Positions 17,869-26,683 of a stretch of DNA of 64,000 bases are shown here, piece after piece (the first letter of the stretch is position 1; every line of letters begins with the position of its first letter). The translations under genes were made by a program, and so were the position numbers. Source of the DNA: DATJPR01 sp035506295 (GTDB lineage Bacteria > Bacteroidota > Ignavibacteria > UBA10030 > UBA6906); contig DATJPR010000205.1 in assembly GCA_035506295.1 (NCBI GenBank), positions 1 to 64,000 of the forward strand. The letters run 5' to 3'. The notes beneath the pieces were generated by a model. That model was not told where the DNA came from and did no database searches. It saw only the letters and a program-made list of their open reading frames with translations.

Positions 17869-18798
17869 ATGAAGACTGGCATGGCAGTGCTCATCGCCTG
17901 TGCGCTCATCGGGGGTATGCCGACCGCTTCTTCAGCTCAGTTCCATCAGCGGGCCCGCACTTTTGTCAACGCTTCGCATTCCGACAACGGCGGGTGGTTG
18001 GGCATCACGATCGAGGACCTTACCCCCGAGATCAGGAACGAGTTGAAGACCAGCACGCGGGAAGGCGTTGTCGTCCTCTCCGTGCAGGAGAACAGTCCGG
18101 CGGAAAAAGCCGGGTTGAGGAAGAACGACGTCATCGTCGCAGTGAATGGTCACGTGGTGAACGATCGATGGGACCTCCTGAAGAGGATCCGATCGGAGGA
18201 ACCGGGGACTTCGGTGTCACTCAAGATCATCCGGGACAATGCGGACAAGGAATTGACTGCGGAACTCGATGAAGCCCGGGACCACGAGGTCCGCGTGTTT
18301 CCGATGCTCGGGACCATCACGCATCCCTTCTATATGGTTTCAGAGTCCGCGACACAGGGCTTGCGGATGATGGAGTTGAACGAGCAGCTCGGCGAATACT
18401 TCGGCGCGCCCGATGGCAGGGGGGTTCTCGTGGAAGAAGTGCGCCACAACAGCCCCGCGGCCAAGGCGGGTTTCAGGGCGGGGGACGTAATTATCCGTGT
18501 CGGCAACGATCCCATCGAAGACATCATGGACGTCCGCAACGCCCTGCGTCACTTCGAGAGCGGGGACTCCGCCCGATTCGGAATCCTGCGCAAGGGTTCA
18601 TCTCTGACGCTGGTTCTCAGGCTCGGCGACCGCGACGGTTTTGATTTCCGGTCGGAGGAGGGGTGGAACCCCTCCGAATTCCAGGGCCACATGCGCGAAT
18701 TTGGCGAACGCATGCGACAGTTTGGGAAAGACCTCCAGCTGAGGATGAAGGGCCTTGGAGACCGTATTCGCGCCAATCTCCTCCGAATGGAGATCTGA
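17869..18798 (+). CDS. Exported protein with two PDZ domains and no protease domain
   Basis: A 309-residue exported protein with a signal peptide ending in SSAQ and two PDZ domains. The first is around residues 43-130 (GWLGITIEDLTP, SPAEKAGLRKNDVIVAVNG), the second around 180-262 (GVLVEEVRHNSPAAKAGFRAGDVIIRVG). A charged, Arg/Phe-rich C-terminal tail follows. No HtrA or RseP catalytic motif is present. In other bacteria PDZ domains read exposed C-termini of misfolded outer-membrane proteins, so a sensor or adaptor role in the sigma/anti-sigma module is plausible. The RBS GGAGGAATGT lies close upstream. Confidence 0.85.
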   Translation: MKTGMAVLIACALIGGMPTASSAQFHQRARTFVNASHSDNGGWLGITIEDLTPEIRNELKTSTREGVVVLSVQENSPAEKAGLRKNDVIVAVNGHVVNDRWDLLKRIRSEEPGTSVSLKIIRDNADKELTAELDEARDHEVRVFPMLGTITHPFYMVSESATQGLRMMELNEQLGEYFGAPDGRGVLVEEVRHNSPAAKAGFRAGDVIIRVGNDPIEDIMDVRNALRHFESGDSARFGILRKGSSLTLVLRLGDRDGFDFRSEEGWNPSEFQGHMREFGERMRQFGKDLQLRMKGLGDRIRANLLRMEI

Positions 18799-18846
18799 AG
18801 CAGAGGGTGCAGCAACCCCCGTTCCTCCTCCCTCCCTCATCCGCTG

Positions 18847-18875
18847 TTGAGGAATTACCCTTTTTTGTCTATCTT
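18847..18875 (+). promoter_or_regulatory. Sigma-70-type promoter for the 18902 gene
   Basis: TTGAGG (18847-18852), 17 nt, TATCTT (18870-18875). The predicted start is about 20 nt upstream of the ATG at 18902, with AGGA between. Confidence 0.5.
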
Positions 18876-18901
18876 CCTGCTGTCCTTCAGGAACCCTCCT
18901 C

Positions 18902-19384
18902 ATGTATCCAATTTACTTTACCTTGCTGTTCCATTTCGTCGGCATCGGGATGTTGTTCACGGCGCTTTTCGGCGGTTGGATCGTTGGCAGCCAATATCGC
19001 TCCGCGCCTGATTGGCAAACGAAGGCCCTACACCTGAAATCCCTTCGTCGTATCGGCCTGATGAGCCCCATTGGCGTTCTCGTGATGTTGCTGAGCGGCA
19101 TTGGAAACATGACCCTCGGCCCTCATAAGTACACCTTGTTTTCCGATGGATGGCTCAGCGCCAAGCTAGCGCTTTTCCTGGTGGCTATTCTCATCGGCGC
19201 CCTGTCTTCGGTACAGGCGATGCGACGCTCCAGAGCGGTCACCAAACTCGCCGCCGGGGACACGGAACATCCGCATGAAAATACGCTGCGGTCCGTGGAG
19301 ACCCAGTTGAAGATCTCTTCGACCTTGCAGTTTCTGTTGATCATCGCCATTATTTTATTGTCGATCGTGCGCCCTCTCGGGTAA
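18902..19384 (+). CDS. Four-helix integral membrane protein
   Basis: 160 residues with four hydrophobic segments: about 5-28 (YFTLLFHFVGIGMLFTALFG), 52-70 (GLMSPIGVLVMLLSGIGNM), 84-102 and 135-155. The layout and the His in the first segment recall the small DUF2269/CopD-like membrane proteins, but no motif settles this and no function is assigned. It has its own promoter and no obvious operon partner. Confidence 0.7.
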   Translation: MYPIYFTLLFHFVGIGMLFTALFGGWIVGSQYRSAPDWQTKALHLKSLRRIGLMSPIGVLVMLLSGIGNMTLGPHKYTLFSDGWLSAKLALFLVAILIGALSSVQAMRRSRAVTKLAAGDTEHPHENTLRSVETQLKISSTLQFLLIIAIILLSIVRPLG

Positions 19385-19485
19385 CAAAGGCGGCAGCGGC
19401 AGGGACACGCCCGGAGTAGTGATCCCCACAAACGAAATTCAACGAACATAGTTCAATCAACCTTCACCATACGATGGGTACGATC

Positions 19486-20490
19486 ATGCGAAAGCTCTCT
19501 GTCTCCACGCTCGCACTACTCACACTGTTGGCGTTCCTGTCGCTGACGGGATGCGGGAAAAAGGAGGTGGCTCCGCTCCCGGTCCCGGAAATGTCGGATT
19601 ACCGGGATCCAGGGTACGGGTTCCACATTTCGTTTCCGAAAACCTGGCTCACCAATGCGGAAGTCGGCCGCGCCCTTTTCTTCAGCTCCCAGGACGTGGA
19701 CAAGCGTTTCCTTGACCCGGAAGGCGCCTTTCCCGATGGCGCCATCATCGACATTTCGCTGGTCAAGACGCCGAATCCCGGCGCCCTTCGTGACAGCATG
19801 GTCTCGCAGATGAAATCGGTCGGGTTCCAGGTCGCGCCAGCCGAAGAGATCACCGTTGCCGGGAAAAAAGCGGAGCGCTTCCCCTATACCGCACGGTACA
19901 CCTCCGGGATGTCGGAAGGCGAACACGTCTATCTCGACGCCGATTCCATTTTGTATGATTTCTGGTTTGCCGGGTTCGGCGACTTCTACAAAGCCAACAA
20001 GGATATTTTTGCCGCGTCGCTCGCGTCGTTCCAGTTCCCGAAACCTGTCGCGCAAGGCGTGGACGCGACACTGCCGTCCGAAACCTTCACCGAAGGAGAA
20101 ACCAAGTACTTCTCCTTCCGCTATCCGGAGAATTTCAATTTCAATCCCGACGTCAAGAAAGGGACATTCGAGTTTTCCACAGAGCTGCATGGATACCGGG
20201 AAGACTGCTCGATCCGGTTCGACGTGTTCGACGCGAAGGGCCAGGGGGTTGACAAGGTGTTTGCTCAGAACAAAGGAAAGTACCGCGCCCTGGAGACGGG
20301 GAAAGAGACCATTGCGGGCGAGCAAGCGATGTTTGTCAGCTATTCGCCGTCCCGGGACGTTGTCAGCAGAGCGTACTTCCTGGTCCACAACGGCAAGGCG
20401 TTCCGGGTGACGACGAACTCGTATCGGCCGCAAGAGAAGGAATACGCCGGTGCGTTCTCCAAGATCCTTTCCTCCATCAAATTTAAATGA
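19486..20490 (+). CDS. Lipoprotein with two PsbP-like halves
   Basis: 334 residues. The signal ends in the lipobox LSLTGC with Cys23, followed by GKKE. Two related sections are visible, each starting with a Y-F/S-x-x-P motif (GYGFHISFPKTW near residue 45 and YFSFRYPENFNF near 205), as in PsbP-like or DcrB-like lipoproteins that bind small molecules or act in envelope assembly. An ATG four codons upstream (19474) is also possible. No function can be assigned. The YbjQ-family gene follows after 16 nt and is probably co-transcribed. Confidence 0.75.
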   Translation: MRKLSVSTLALLTLLAFLSLTGCGKKEVAPLPVPEMSDYRDPGYGFHISFPKTWLTNAEVGRALFFSSQDVDKRFLDPEGAFPDGAIIDISLVKTPNPGALRDSMVSQMKSVGFQVAPAEEITVAGKKAERFPYTARYTSGMSEGEHVYLDADSILYDFWFAGFGDFYKANKDIFAASLASFQFPKPVAQGVDATLPSETFTEGETKYFSFRYPENFNFNPDVKKGTFEFSTELHGYREDCSIRFDVFDAKGQGVDKVFAQNKGKYRALETGKETIAGEQAMFVSYSPSRDVVSRAYFLVHNGKAFRVTTNSYRPQEKEYAGAFSKILSSIKFK

Positions 20491-20506
20491 CCAGCGAGGT
20501 ACTCCC

Positions 20507-20848
20507 ATGTCCCCTGTAGATCTTCCCATGGTCACCACGGCCTTCACGCTCGACGGTTACAAGATTGTGAAAAACCTCGGGATTGTCCGCGGCATCACGG
20601 TGCGCTCTCGCTCGATCGTCGGGAATATCGGTGCCGGGCTCCAGACGTTGTTCGGCGGGAATATCTCGATCCTGCAGGAGCTCTGCGAACGTACCCGGGC
20701 CGAAGCGTTCATGCTGATGGCCCAGCACGCGGCGGAAATCGGCGCGAATGCCGTTGTCGGCATGCGCTACGATGCCAACGAGGTGATGTCAGGTGTTACG
20801 GAAGTACTCGCGTACGGAACGGCTGTCGTCGTGGAGAAGGAGCGGTAG
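20507..20848 (+). CDS. YbjQ family (DUF74) protein
   Basis: 113 residues with family features: MVTTAFTLDGYKIVKNLGIV at the start, VRGITVRSRSIVGNIGAGLQ, then AAEIGANAVVGMRYD and a final strand AYGTAVVVEK. YbjQ/DUF74 proteins form beta-rich pentamers and have been annotated as possible heavy-metal binders; no enzymatic role is established. The ATG at 20507 matches the family start, whereas an upstream in-frame extension overlaps the previous gene. Confidence 0.9.
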   Translation: MSPVDLPMVTTAFTLDGYKIVKNLGIVRGITVRSRSIVGNIGAGLQTLFGGNISILQELCERTRAEAFMLMAQHAAEIGANAVVGMRYDANEVMSGVTEVLAYGTAVVVEKER

Positions 20849-20984
20849 AGCTGTTCCGAACTCTTCTCTGAAGAAGATGGCTGGTGAAGCAGTGAAAACT
20901 CCCCGCAGGCGGCGGCATCAGAAGGCCGCCGCCCGCGCGTCGGAGTTGGCCCCCCCTTTGTTCGCCCACTTGCAGGAGCTCCCT

Positions 20985-21956
20985 ATGTTCGCCCGCATCG
21001 TTTTCGTCGCCCTCTTTCTGCTTGGATCTACCACCCAGGCGCAGGAAAGAAAAATCTTGAGCCCCCGGGATTCGGTCTTCCTCACACTCGGCAAGGACAC
21101 CATCTCTGTCAACTATGGCCGTCCCTCCATCCGGGGACGCGTGATCATGGGAAAGCTCGTCCCGTGGGATGCGGTGTGGCGGACCGGGGCAAACCTTGCG
21201 ACACATCTCCGGACGACGTTTGATGCCATGATCGACGGCGTTCCGCTTCCCAAGGGGCTTTACACGCTGTGGACCCTGCCATCGCAGGACGGATGGAAAT
21301 TTATCATCAACAAGCAGACAGGGCAGTGGGGCACCATGTATGACGAACGGCAGGACCTTGCGCGCTTCGATGGGACGGTCGAGCGTCTCACAGCGACCGT
21401 CGACACCTTCTCGATTTCGCTCCCCGCCACCGGGCCGTCCAGCGGAAGGCTCGTCCTTTCCTGGGAGAACACCCGCGTCTGGGTGCCCTTCGAAAAAAAC
21501 GATCATATCCGTCCGATCAGTCCCCTCGATTCCTCCGAGACCACGATTGGCGCGGCGAATGTGAAGATTGTCTATTCGAAACCGTTCATCCGCGGACGAA
21601 AAATCTGGGGAGTCGTCGTCCCCTTCGACTCGCTCTGGCGTACCGGGGCGAATCTTTCGACCCTTCTCACGACAAGCGGAGCGGTCAGCATAGGCAGCGT
21701 CCGTCTTGAAGCAGGGAGTTACGTGCTTCGCTCGATCCCGACGGCTCAATCACTCACGCTGCTGATCAGCAAGCGTCCCGCATCTCCGGGACCGATCCCG
21801 GACAGCCTGCTTGTGGGCCGTGCGGTGATGACCGCAAGCACCGCAACCCGGGCCATTGATCCCTTCCGGATCTGGTTTACCGTCGGGACAGAAGGAGAAT
21901 CGGTGCTCAAAATCGGTTGGGCAGACCGGGAGTTCAGCACAAAGGTATCGCGCTGA
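20985..21956 (+). CDS. Secreted protein with two DUF2911 domains
   Basis: 323 residues: a signal peptide ending in STTQAQ and two tandem copies of DUF2911. Copy one contains NYGRPSIRGRVIMG and VWRTGANLATHL; copy two contains VYSKPFIRGRKIWG and LWRTGANLSTLL, about 150 residues later. DUF2911 is common in Bacteroidota-related genomes, usually as a single domain, and its function is unknown. The internal duplication is clear by eye. The start at 20985 has CAGGAG upstream and gives a good signal peptide; an upstream extension is Arg/Ala-rich and unlikely. Confidence 0.85.
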   Translation: MFARIVFVALFLLGSTTQAQERKILSPRDSVFLTLGKDTISVNYGRPSIRGRVIMGKLVPWDAVWRTGANLATHLRTTFDAMIDGVPLPKGLYTLWTLPSQDGWKFIINKQTGQWGTMYDERQDLARFDGTVERLTATVDTFSISLPATGPSSGRLVLSWENTRVWVPFEKNDHIRPISPLDSSETTIGAANVKIVYSKPFIRGRKIWGVVVPFDSLWRTGANLSTLLTTSGAVSIGSVRLEAGSYVLRSIPTAQSLTLLISKRPASPGPIPDSLLVGRAVMTASTATRAIDPFRIWFTVGTEGESVLKIGWADREFSTKVSR

Positions 21957-22008
21957 TCCTCATTGAGCGACGGAAGGACGTTCCCGAAATAGAGAATCGG
22001 ACACTCTT

Positions 22009-23721
22009 ATGGATATTCAAGGCAAGACCGTCCTCGTCATCGGCGGCTGGGGGCTCGTTGGATCCGCCATTTGCCGCAGATTCATGGAAGAACATCCACG
22101 CCGCATTATCCTCACGTCGCTTCGCAAAGAGGAGGCGGAAGAGGCGGTAAGTACTCTCCGCGCAGACTTCCCGAATGCGCGTGCGGACTTTTTCATTCCC
22201 TGGTGGGGAAACATCTTCGTGCGGGAGGATCTGAAGGACCTCCCACGGAAGGAAATCCTGGGGAGGGCGAAGAACCGGGCGATGCTCATCGAGGACATCG
22301 TCGAGGAGCTTTCCACAACCGTGCTCCACCGGTCAAGCCTGCACCGGCTGTTGATGAAATACAAACCTGAAGTCGTTGTCGACTGCGTGAACTCGGCGAC
22401 GGGAATCGCCTATCAGGACATCTTCGAGGTTTCCCGCGACGTCATCAGTGAGCTGCGGCGAGCACGGGGCCGCCGCGGGCGCCAGGAAGCGCTCATCGAA
22501 GCGACCGAGAGGCTTCTCTGCACCCTCTACATCCCCCAATTGATCCGCCATGTCCAGATCATGTACCGGTCGATGTCGGACGTAGGAACGAAGATCTATG
22601 TCAAGATCGGCACGAGCGGCACGGGCGGAATGGGATTGAACATCCCGTACACCCACAGCGAGGAGCGCCCTTCGCGAGTGCTGCTTTCCAAGTCAGCAGT
22701 GGCGGGCGCGCACACCTTGCTGCTCTTTTTGATGGGCCGGACGCCGGACGCACCGATCACGAAGGAAATAAAGCCCACGGCGGCGATCGCCTGGAAGAGA
22801 ATCGGCTACGGCGAGATCAAACGTCAGGGACGTCCCATTGTGCTCTACGATTGCCCCGTCTCCAGGCCGGTCAAGCTTCGCAAGAAACTCATCCTGCAGC
22901 AGCCCGACGTCTCAGCCTCGACAGGGCAACAACTGAAGTCCGTCTTCATCGACACGGGAGAAAACGGCTTCTTCTCCCGCGGCGAATTCGAGGCAATCTC
23001 GACGCCCGGGCAGATGGAATTCGTCACCCCCGAAGAGATCGCGGAGAATGCGATCTTCGAGATCAAAGCGGGGAACACCGGGCACGACATCATCAACGCC
23101 CTGGACAACGCAACGCTCTCGCCGACCTATCGTGCCGGATTCATGTTCACAGGCGCTGTCTCCACCATGAAGAAGCTGGAGATGAAACACGGCGTTGATT
23201 CCGTGGCGTTCGAGATGCTCGGCCCGCCCCGGCTTTCGAAACTGCTTTATGAGGCGTACCTTCTCAAGACGTGCTTCGGCGACATTCGTAGCGCGACCGC
23301 AGCGACACCGCGGATCCTGAGCCAACGACTGTTCGATCTCCTCCGGGACGATCAGGAATTGCGCGCAAGGATCATCTCCATCGGCATCCCCATTCTCCTG
23401 CCGGACGGCGAGTCATTGCTCCGCGCGGAGATGATCAAAATCCCTCCGTTCCGCGGCCGTGCAGAATTGCCGGTAACACCGGAGAGCATCGATCGCTGGG
23501 CACACGATGGCTGGGTCGATTTGCGCGAGGCGAACATGCGGGTCTGGAAGGGGCGCCTCGCCGAAATTGTGACGATGGTCGAGAACCTTCCTTCGGATGA
23601 AACCAGTTCGCGCACGATGCACAATCGCGAGTACTGGGACAATCTGCTGGCGATCGATCCGGGGAAAATTTGCGGGTGGATTTTTACGTATGAGGAGAAG
23701 GGGCGGAGGATGAAGGCCTGA
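22009..23721 (+). CDS. NAD(P)-binding Rossmann-fold protein, extended SDR-like, function unknown
   Basis: 570 residues. The N-terminus shows a dinucleotide-binding motif VLVIGGWGLVGSAICRRF (glycine-rich loop, residues 8-25), followed by ILTSLRKEEAEE and, near residue 125, EVVVDCVNSATGIAYQD, which resembles the NNAG-type strand of SDR proteins. The remaining 400 residues contain GTSGTGGMGLNIPYTHSEE and PTYRAGFMFTGA and do not match a family I recognise. It is longer than typical SDRs (250-350 residues). It converges with the Sel1-repeat gene. Confidence 0.72.
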   Translation: MDIQGKTVLVIGGWGLVGSAICRRFMEEHPRRIILTSLRKEEAEEAVSTLRADFPNARADFFIPWWGNIFVREDLKDLPRKEILGRAKNRAMLIEDIVEELSTTVLHRSSLHRLLMKYKPEVVVDCVNSATGIAYQDIFEVSRDVISELRRARGRRGRQEALIEATERLLCTLYIPQLIRHVQIMYRSMSDVGTKIYVKIGTSGTGGMGLNIPYTHSEERPSRVLLSKSAVAGAHTLLLFLMGRTPDAPITKEIKPTAAIAWKRIGYGEIKRQGRPIVLYDCPVSRPVKLRKKLILQQPDVSASTGQQLKSVFIDTGENGFFSRGEFEAISTPGQMEFVTPEEIAENAIFEIKAGNTGHDIINALDNATLSPTYRAGFMFTGAVSTMKKLEMKHGVDSVAFEMLGPPRLSKLLYEAYLLKTCFGDIRSATAATPRILSQRLFDLLRDDQELRARIISIGIPILLPDGESLLRAEMIKIPPFRGRAELPVTPESIDRWAHDGWVDLREANMRVWKGRLAEIVTMVENLPSDETSSRTMHNREYWDNLLAIDPGKICGWIFTYEEKGRRMKA

Positions 23722-23739
23722 ACCGAGGCGGCTTGCGTG

Positions 23740-23761
23740 GGGACGTTTTATGAAACGTCCC
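23740..23761. terminator. Hairpin between convergent genes
   Basis: GGGACGTTT (23740-23748) pairs perfectly with AAACGTCCC (23753-23761) around a TATG loop. It lies between the stops of two convergent genes, so it could serve both strands. No T tract follows on either strand, so the mechanism is uncertain. Confidence 0.45.
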
Positions 23762-23775
23762 TCCAGGCGTATTCG

Positions 23776-25278
23776 CTAAAATGTCGTTGCGACTTTGAAT
23801 TCTTCCCCTGCCGGCCTTACCTGGTCATACATCCGCCGCAACGCCCGATACGCATCCTGACTTCCCCGCGAGGCGGCGGTGCGATAATACGAGGCGGCTT
23901 CCCCTGCATCCTGGCGCGCACCGATTCCCTGCTCATAGGCATAGCCGAGCGCGAACTCCGCAAGCAGACTCCCTTCTGTCGCCGCGGTCTTGAGAAGCGC
24001 AACCTGCGCGGAATGCATCTGCGGATCGGTTGGATCCCGGAGTGCGGTCACCGCAAGACGAATCGACGCCTCCATGCTTCCTAGCGATGCGGCCTTGTAC
24101 CACATGTCTTTCGCAGCCGCCTGATCCTGCGTCACCAGTTTCCCTGAATAGTGCCACAGGCCCAGCTCCACCATTGCAGGTACATACCCGGCGTCGACCG
24201 ATTTGTGCAGGAGCTGCACAGCCTTCGCATCAGAGACACCGGATTCGATGCCAAGCCCCGCGAACCCCGCGGTCACAAATTCCGCAATACGATCACCCCG
24301 CTCGGCCCGTCCCTTCAACGCATTGGCGAACGACACGCTCTTGAGCAGAGAGAGAATAAGATCCAGCGCTCTTGGTGAGTCCATCCTGAGCGCTCGCACG
24401 TAGTACGCCGCCGCCTCCACGGAATCCAATTTGACTTCAATTCCCCGTTCATAGCATCGGCCAAGAACCATCAGCGCTTCGGGGCTCCCATAACGAGCTG
24501 CTCGGCGAACGACATCCAGACCGACCGAATCCACGCCCGAGCTGTCCTCGATCATTTTGGAAATCCCCAGCGATCGCCGGAGTTCGTCGGCGCCGTGAAA
24601 CACGTCCTTGAGCAGTCTCGGGTTGGACTCGCCTTTCGCGGTGTCGAGGACGTCGGCGACAATGGGAAGGGGCGCTTCATTCAGGCGCTGGGTTTCGGCC
24701 TTCAGGTGCGCGGCAAATTCCGGCAGCGCCTTCTTGGCCGGTTCGTAGTCAGCATCCGCGGACTTCTTGACCCAATCGTATGCCTTCTGCCAGTCACGGG
24801 GGACGGTCAGGTCTTCGGTGAGCATCTCGCCGAGGAAAAACTCCGCCTCGGGCATTTCCGCGTCGGCACACTCCTTCACGAGCCGATACGATTCAAAAGG
24901 ATTCCAGGGGGTGCCCCAGCCGTGAAAGGCGAGGATCGCAAGATTGAACGTCGATGCCGTGAGCCCCTGTTCAGAGGCTTTCTGGAACCAGTAGGCTGCC
25001 TTCGCGGTGTCGCGTTCCACGCCCCGGCCCACAATATACCGGAGCCCGAGCTCGTGCTGGGCAAACTTGTCGCCGGCCTGAGCCTTCCGGGCAACGACGA
25101 ACGCCTGCCAGATCTGCTCGAGCGCGTCGGATTCGGGGACCTGAGGGACAACGAGGGGGGGACGCTTATTCTTGAAGACCGGGCTGTCCGGCTCCTGCTT
25201 CGGCGACTGTGGGAGGACCGGGGAGGTCGCAAGAACAACGAAAGCGAGCGCCTCAGCACAAATAACTCGAACCTTCAT
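23776..25278 (-). CDS. Exported Sel1-like repeat protein
   Basis: 500 residues: a signal peptide (AEALAFVVLATSPVLPQ) and many Sel1-like repeats, for example LGLRYIVGRGVERDTAKAAY, LGRCYERGIEVKLDSVEAAA, LGLWHYSGKLVTQDQAAAKD and LGYAYEQGIGARQDAGEAAS. The repeats are interrupted in the middle (about residues 170-260) by a helical linker. Such solenoids bind proteins. The ATG at 25278 gives the signal peptide; the longer in-frame extension is rejected. It is the last gene behind four FtsX permeases, 82 nt from the stop of the nearest one. Confidence 0.83.
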   Translation of the reverse strand: MKVRVICAEALAFVVLATSPVLPQSPKQEPDSPVFKNKRPPLVVPQVPESDALEQIWQAFVVARKAQAGDKFAQHELGLRYIVGRGVERDTAKAAYWFQKASEQGLTASTFNLAILAFHGWGTPWNPFESYRLVKECADAEMPEAEFFLGEMLTEDLTVPRDWQKAYDWVKKSADADYEPAKKALPEFAAHLKAETQRLNEAPLPIVADVLDTAKGESNPRLLKDVFHGADELRRSLGISKMIEDSSGVDSVGLDVVRRAARYGSPEALMVLGRCYERGIEVKLDSVEAAAYYVRALRMDSPRALDLILSLLKSVSFANALKGRAERGDRIAEFVTAGFAGLGIESGVSDAKAVQLLHKSVDAGYVPAMVELGLWHYSGKLVTQDQAAAKDMWYKAASLGSMEASIRLAVTALRDPTDPQMHSAQVALLKTAATEGSLLAEFALGYAYEQGIGARQDAGEAASYYRTAASRGSQDAYRALRRMYDQVRPAGEEFKVATTF

Positions 25279-25360
25279 TCCACAACAGCCTGCGATGTGA
25301 ATCTCCGGGTGTGCCTCCTCATAATGAACGCAAATCCGCTCCCCAAAGCAACCCGGAATC

Positions 25361-26620
25361 TCACTCGTAGCGGAGTGACTCAATCGGATCAAGCGCCGCC
25401 GCTTTCCAGGCGGGATAGACACCGAAGATCAATCCGACGAGCGAAGTCACGCCGACACCGATGGCAGCCCAGTCCCACGGGATCACCGCGGGCGCGCTGA
25501 CCAGCAGACCGACCACATTTCCACCGAGAATCCCGAGGACGATTCCCACGATGCCGCCGATTTCACACAGGATGACGGCTTCAATAATGAACTGTGCGAG
25601 GATGTCCCGCTTCATGGCACCGACCGATTTCCTTATGCCGATCTCGCGGGTCCGCTCGGTCACAGACACGAGCATGATGTTCATGATGCCGACGCCGGCG
25701 GCGAGCAGGGCGATGGAACTCACCAGGAGGACGCCCAGTCTCAGGTAGAGCGTGAACTCGTTGAACTGTGTCACGAGAGAGTCGTTGGAGAAATAGCCGA
25801 AGTCGTCATCATCACCGGGCGCCACCTTGCGCGCCGTGCGGAGAATCAGCCGTGCCTCCTCGATGCAATCGTCAAGCACTTCCCGGCTCTTCGCCTTCAC
25901 CATGATATGAATATCCGTGGACTCCTTGCCGTACGCATTGAAAAACGTCGTAATGGGCATGACCAGGAAGTTGTCCTGGTTCCCACCGAGGGCGCCGCCT
26001 TTCTTCTGAAAGACGCCGATGATCTGATAGATCGCGCCGTCGAGGCGGATCGACTGTCCGACGGGGTCGATATTTTCCGGAAAGAGCTTTTCGGTGAGCG
26101 TGCTGCCAAGGACCACCACTTTCGCGGCGTTCTGCAGGTCCTGCTGGCCGATGGCCCGTCCGTTCATCACGCTCCAGTCGTTTGTCGGGATCCCTTCGAC
26201 GTCTTCCCCCGCCACCTGGATGTTCGGATTGGTCTTCTGTCCGTTCCAGACCACGGTCTTGCCGAACCTCCACCCCTCGATCCCGACCATCTCAGCATGA
26301 GTGATTTTCTCCTTCACGGCCGAAGCCTGTTCATAGGAGATGTTCTTCCGGTTCCTGTATTTCCTCCGCATCGCGCGCTCGTCTCCCATCACCACGGGGA
26401 ATTTCTGCATCTGGAAGGTGTTTGCGCCGAGCTGGGAGATCCCTTCCTCGATGGCATTGCGGAGGACGGAGACTGCGGTCATCACCGCGATAATGGAGAA
26501 CACGCCGACAGCGATGCCGAGGAGAGTCAGGATGGAGCGAAGCTTCGAAGACCGCACCGCGGCAAGCGCCATGGCGGTGCTTTCGCGGATCTGGGACCAC
26601 TCATGCGTGAACCAGCTCAT
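25361..26620 (-). CDS. FtsX/MacB-type ABC permease, tandem copy A
   Basis: 419 residues with the MacB permease layout: TM1 at about residues 30-52 after SSKLRSILTLLG, a large periplasmic domain (about 55-290, the MacB_PCD region) and three C-terminal TM helices with the motif SVTERTREIGIRKSVGAMKR between TM2 and TM3, ending DPIESLRYE. No ATPase domain is fused. It is very similar over its full length to copies B (26684-27946) and C (28000-29259), so the three arose by tandem duplication. It probably pairs with the single ATPase at 30488-31213. Confidence 0.92.
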   Translation of the reverse strand: MSWFTHEWSQIRESTAMALAAVRSSKLRSILTLLGIAVGVFSIIAVMTAVSVLRNAIEEGISQLGANTFQMQKFPVVMGDERAMRRKYRNRKNISYEQASAVKEKITHAEMVGIEGWRFGKTVVWNGQKTNPNIQVAGEDVEGIPTNDWSVMNGRAIGQQDLQNAAKVVVLGSTLTEKLFPENIDPVGQSIRLDGAIYQIIGVFQKKGGALGGNQDNFLVMPITTFFNAYGKESTDIHIMVKAKSREVLDDCIEEARLILRTARKVAPGDDDDFGYFSNDSLVTQFNEFTLYLRLGVLLVSSIALLAAGVGIMNIMLVSVTERTREIGIRKSVGAMKRDILAQFIIEAVILCEIGGIVGIVLGILGGNVVGLLVSAPAVIPWDWAAIGVGVTSLVGLIFGVYPAWKAAALDPIESLRYE

Positions 26621-26683
26621 AGCGAACCTCCAACAAATGAGTGGTGTGCGCCTGTCAAGGTACGTACGACAAGAAAGAACAGT

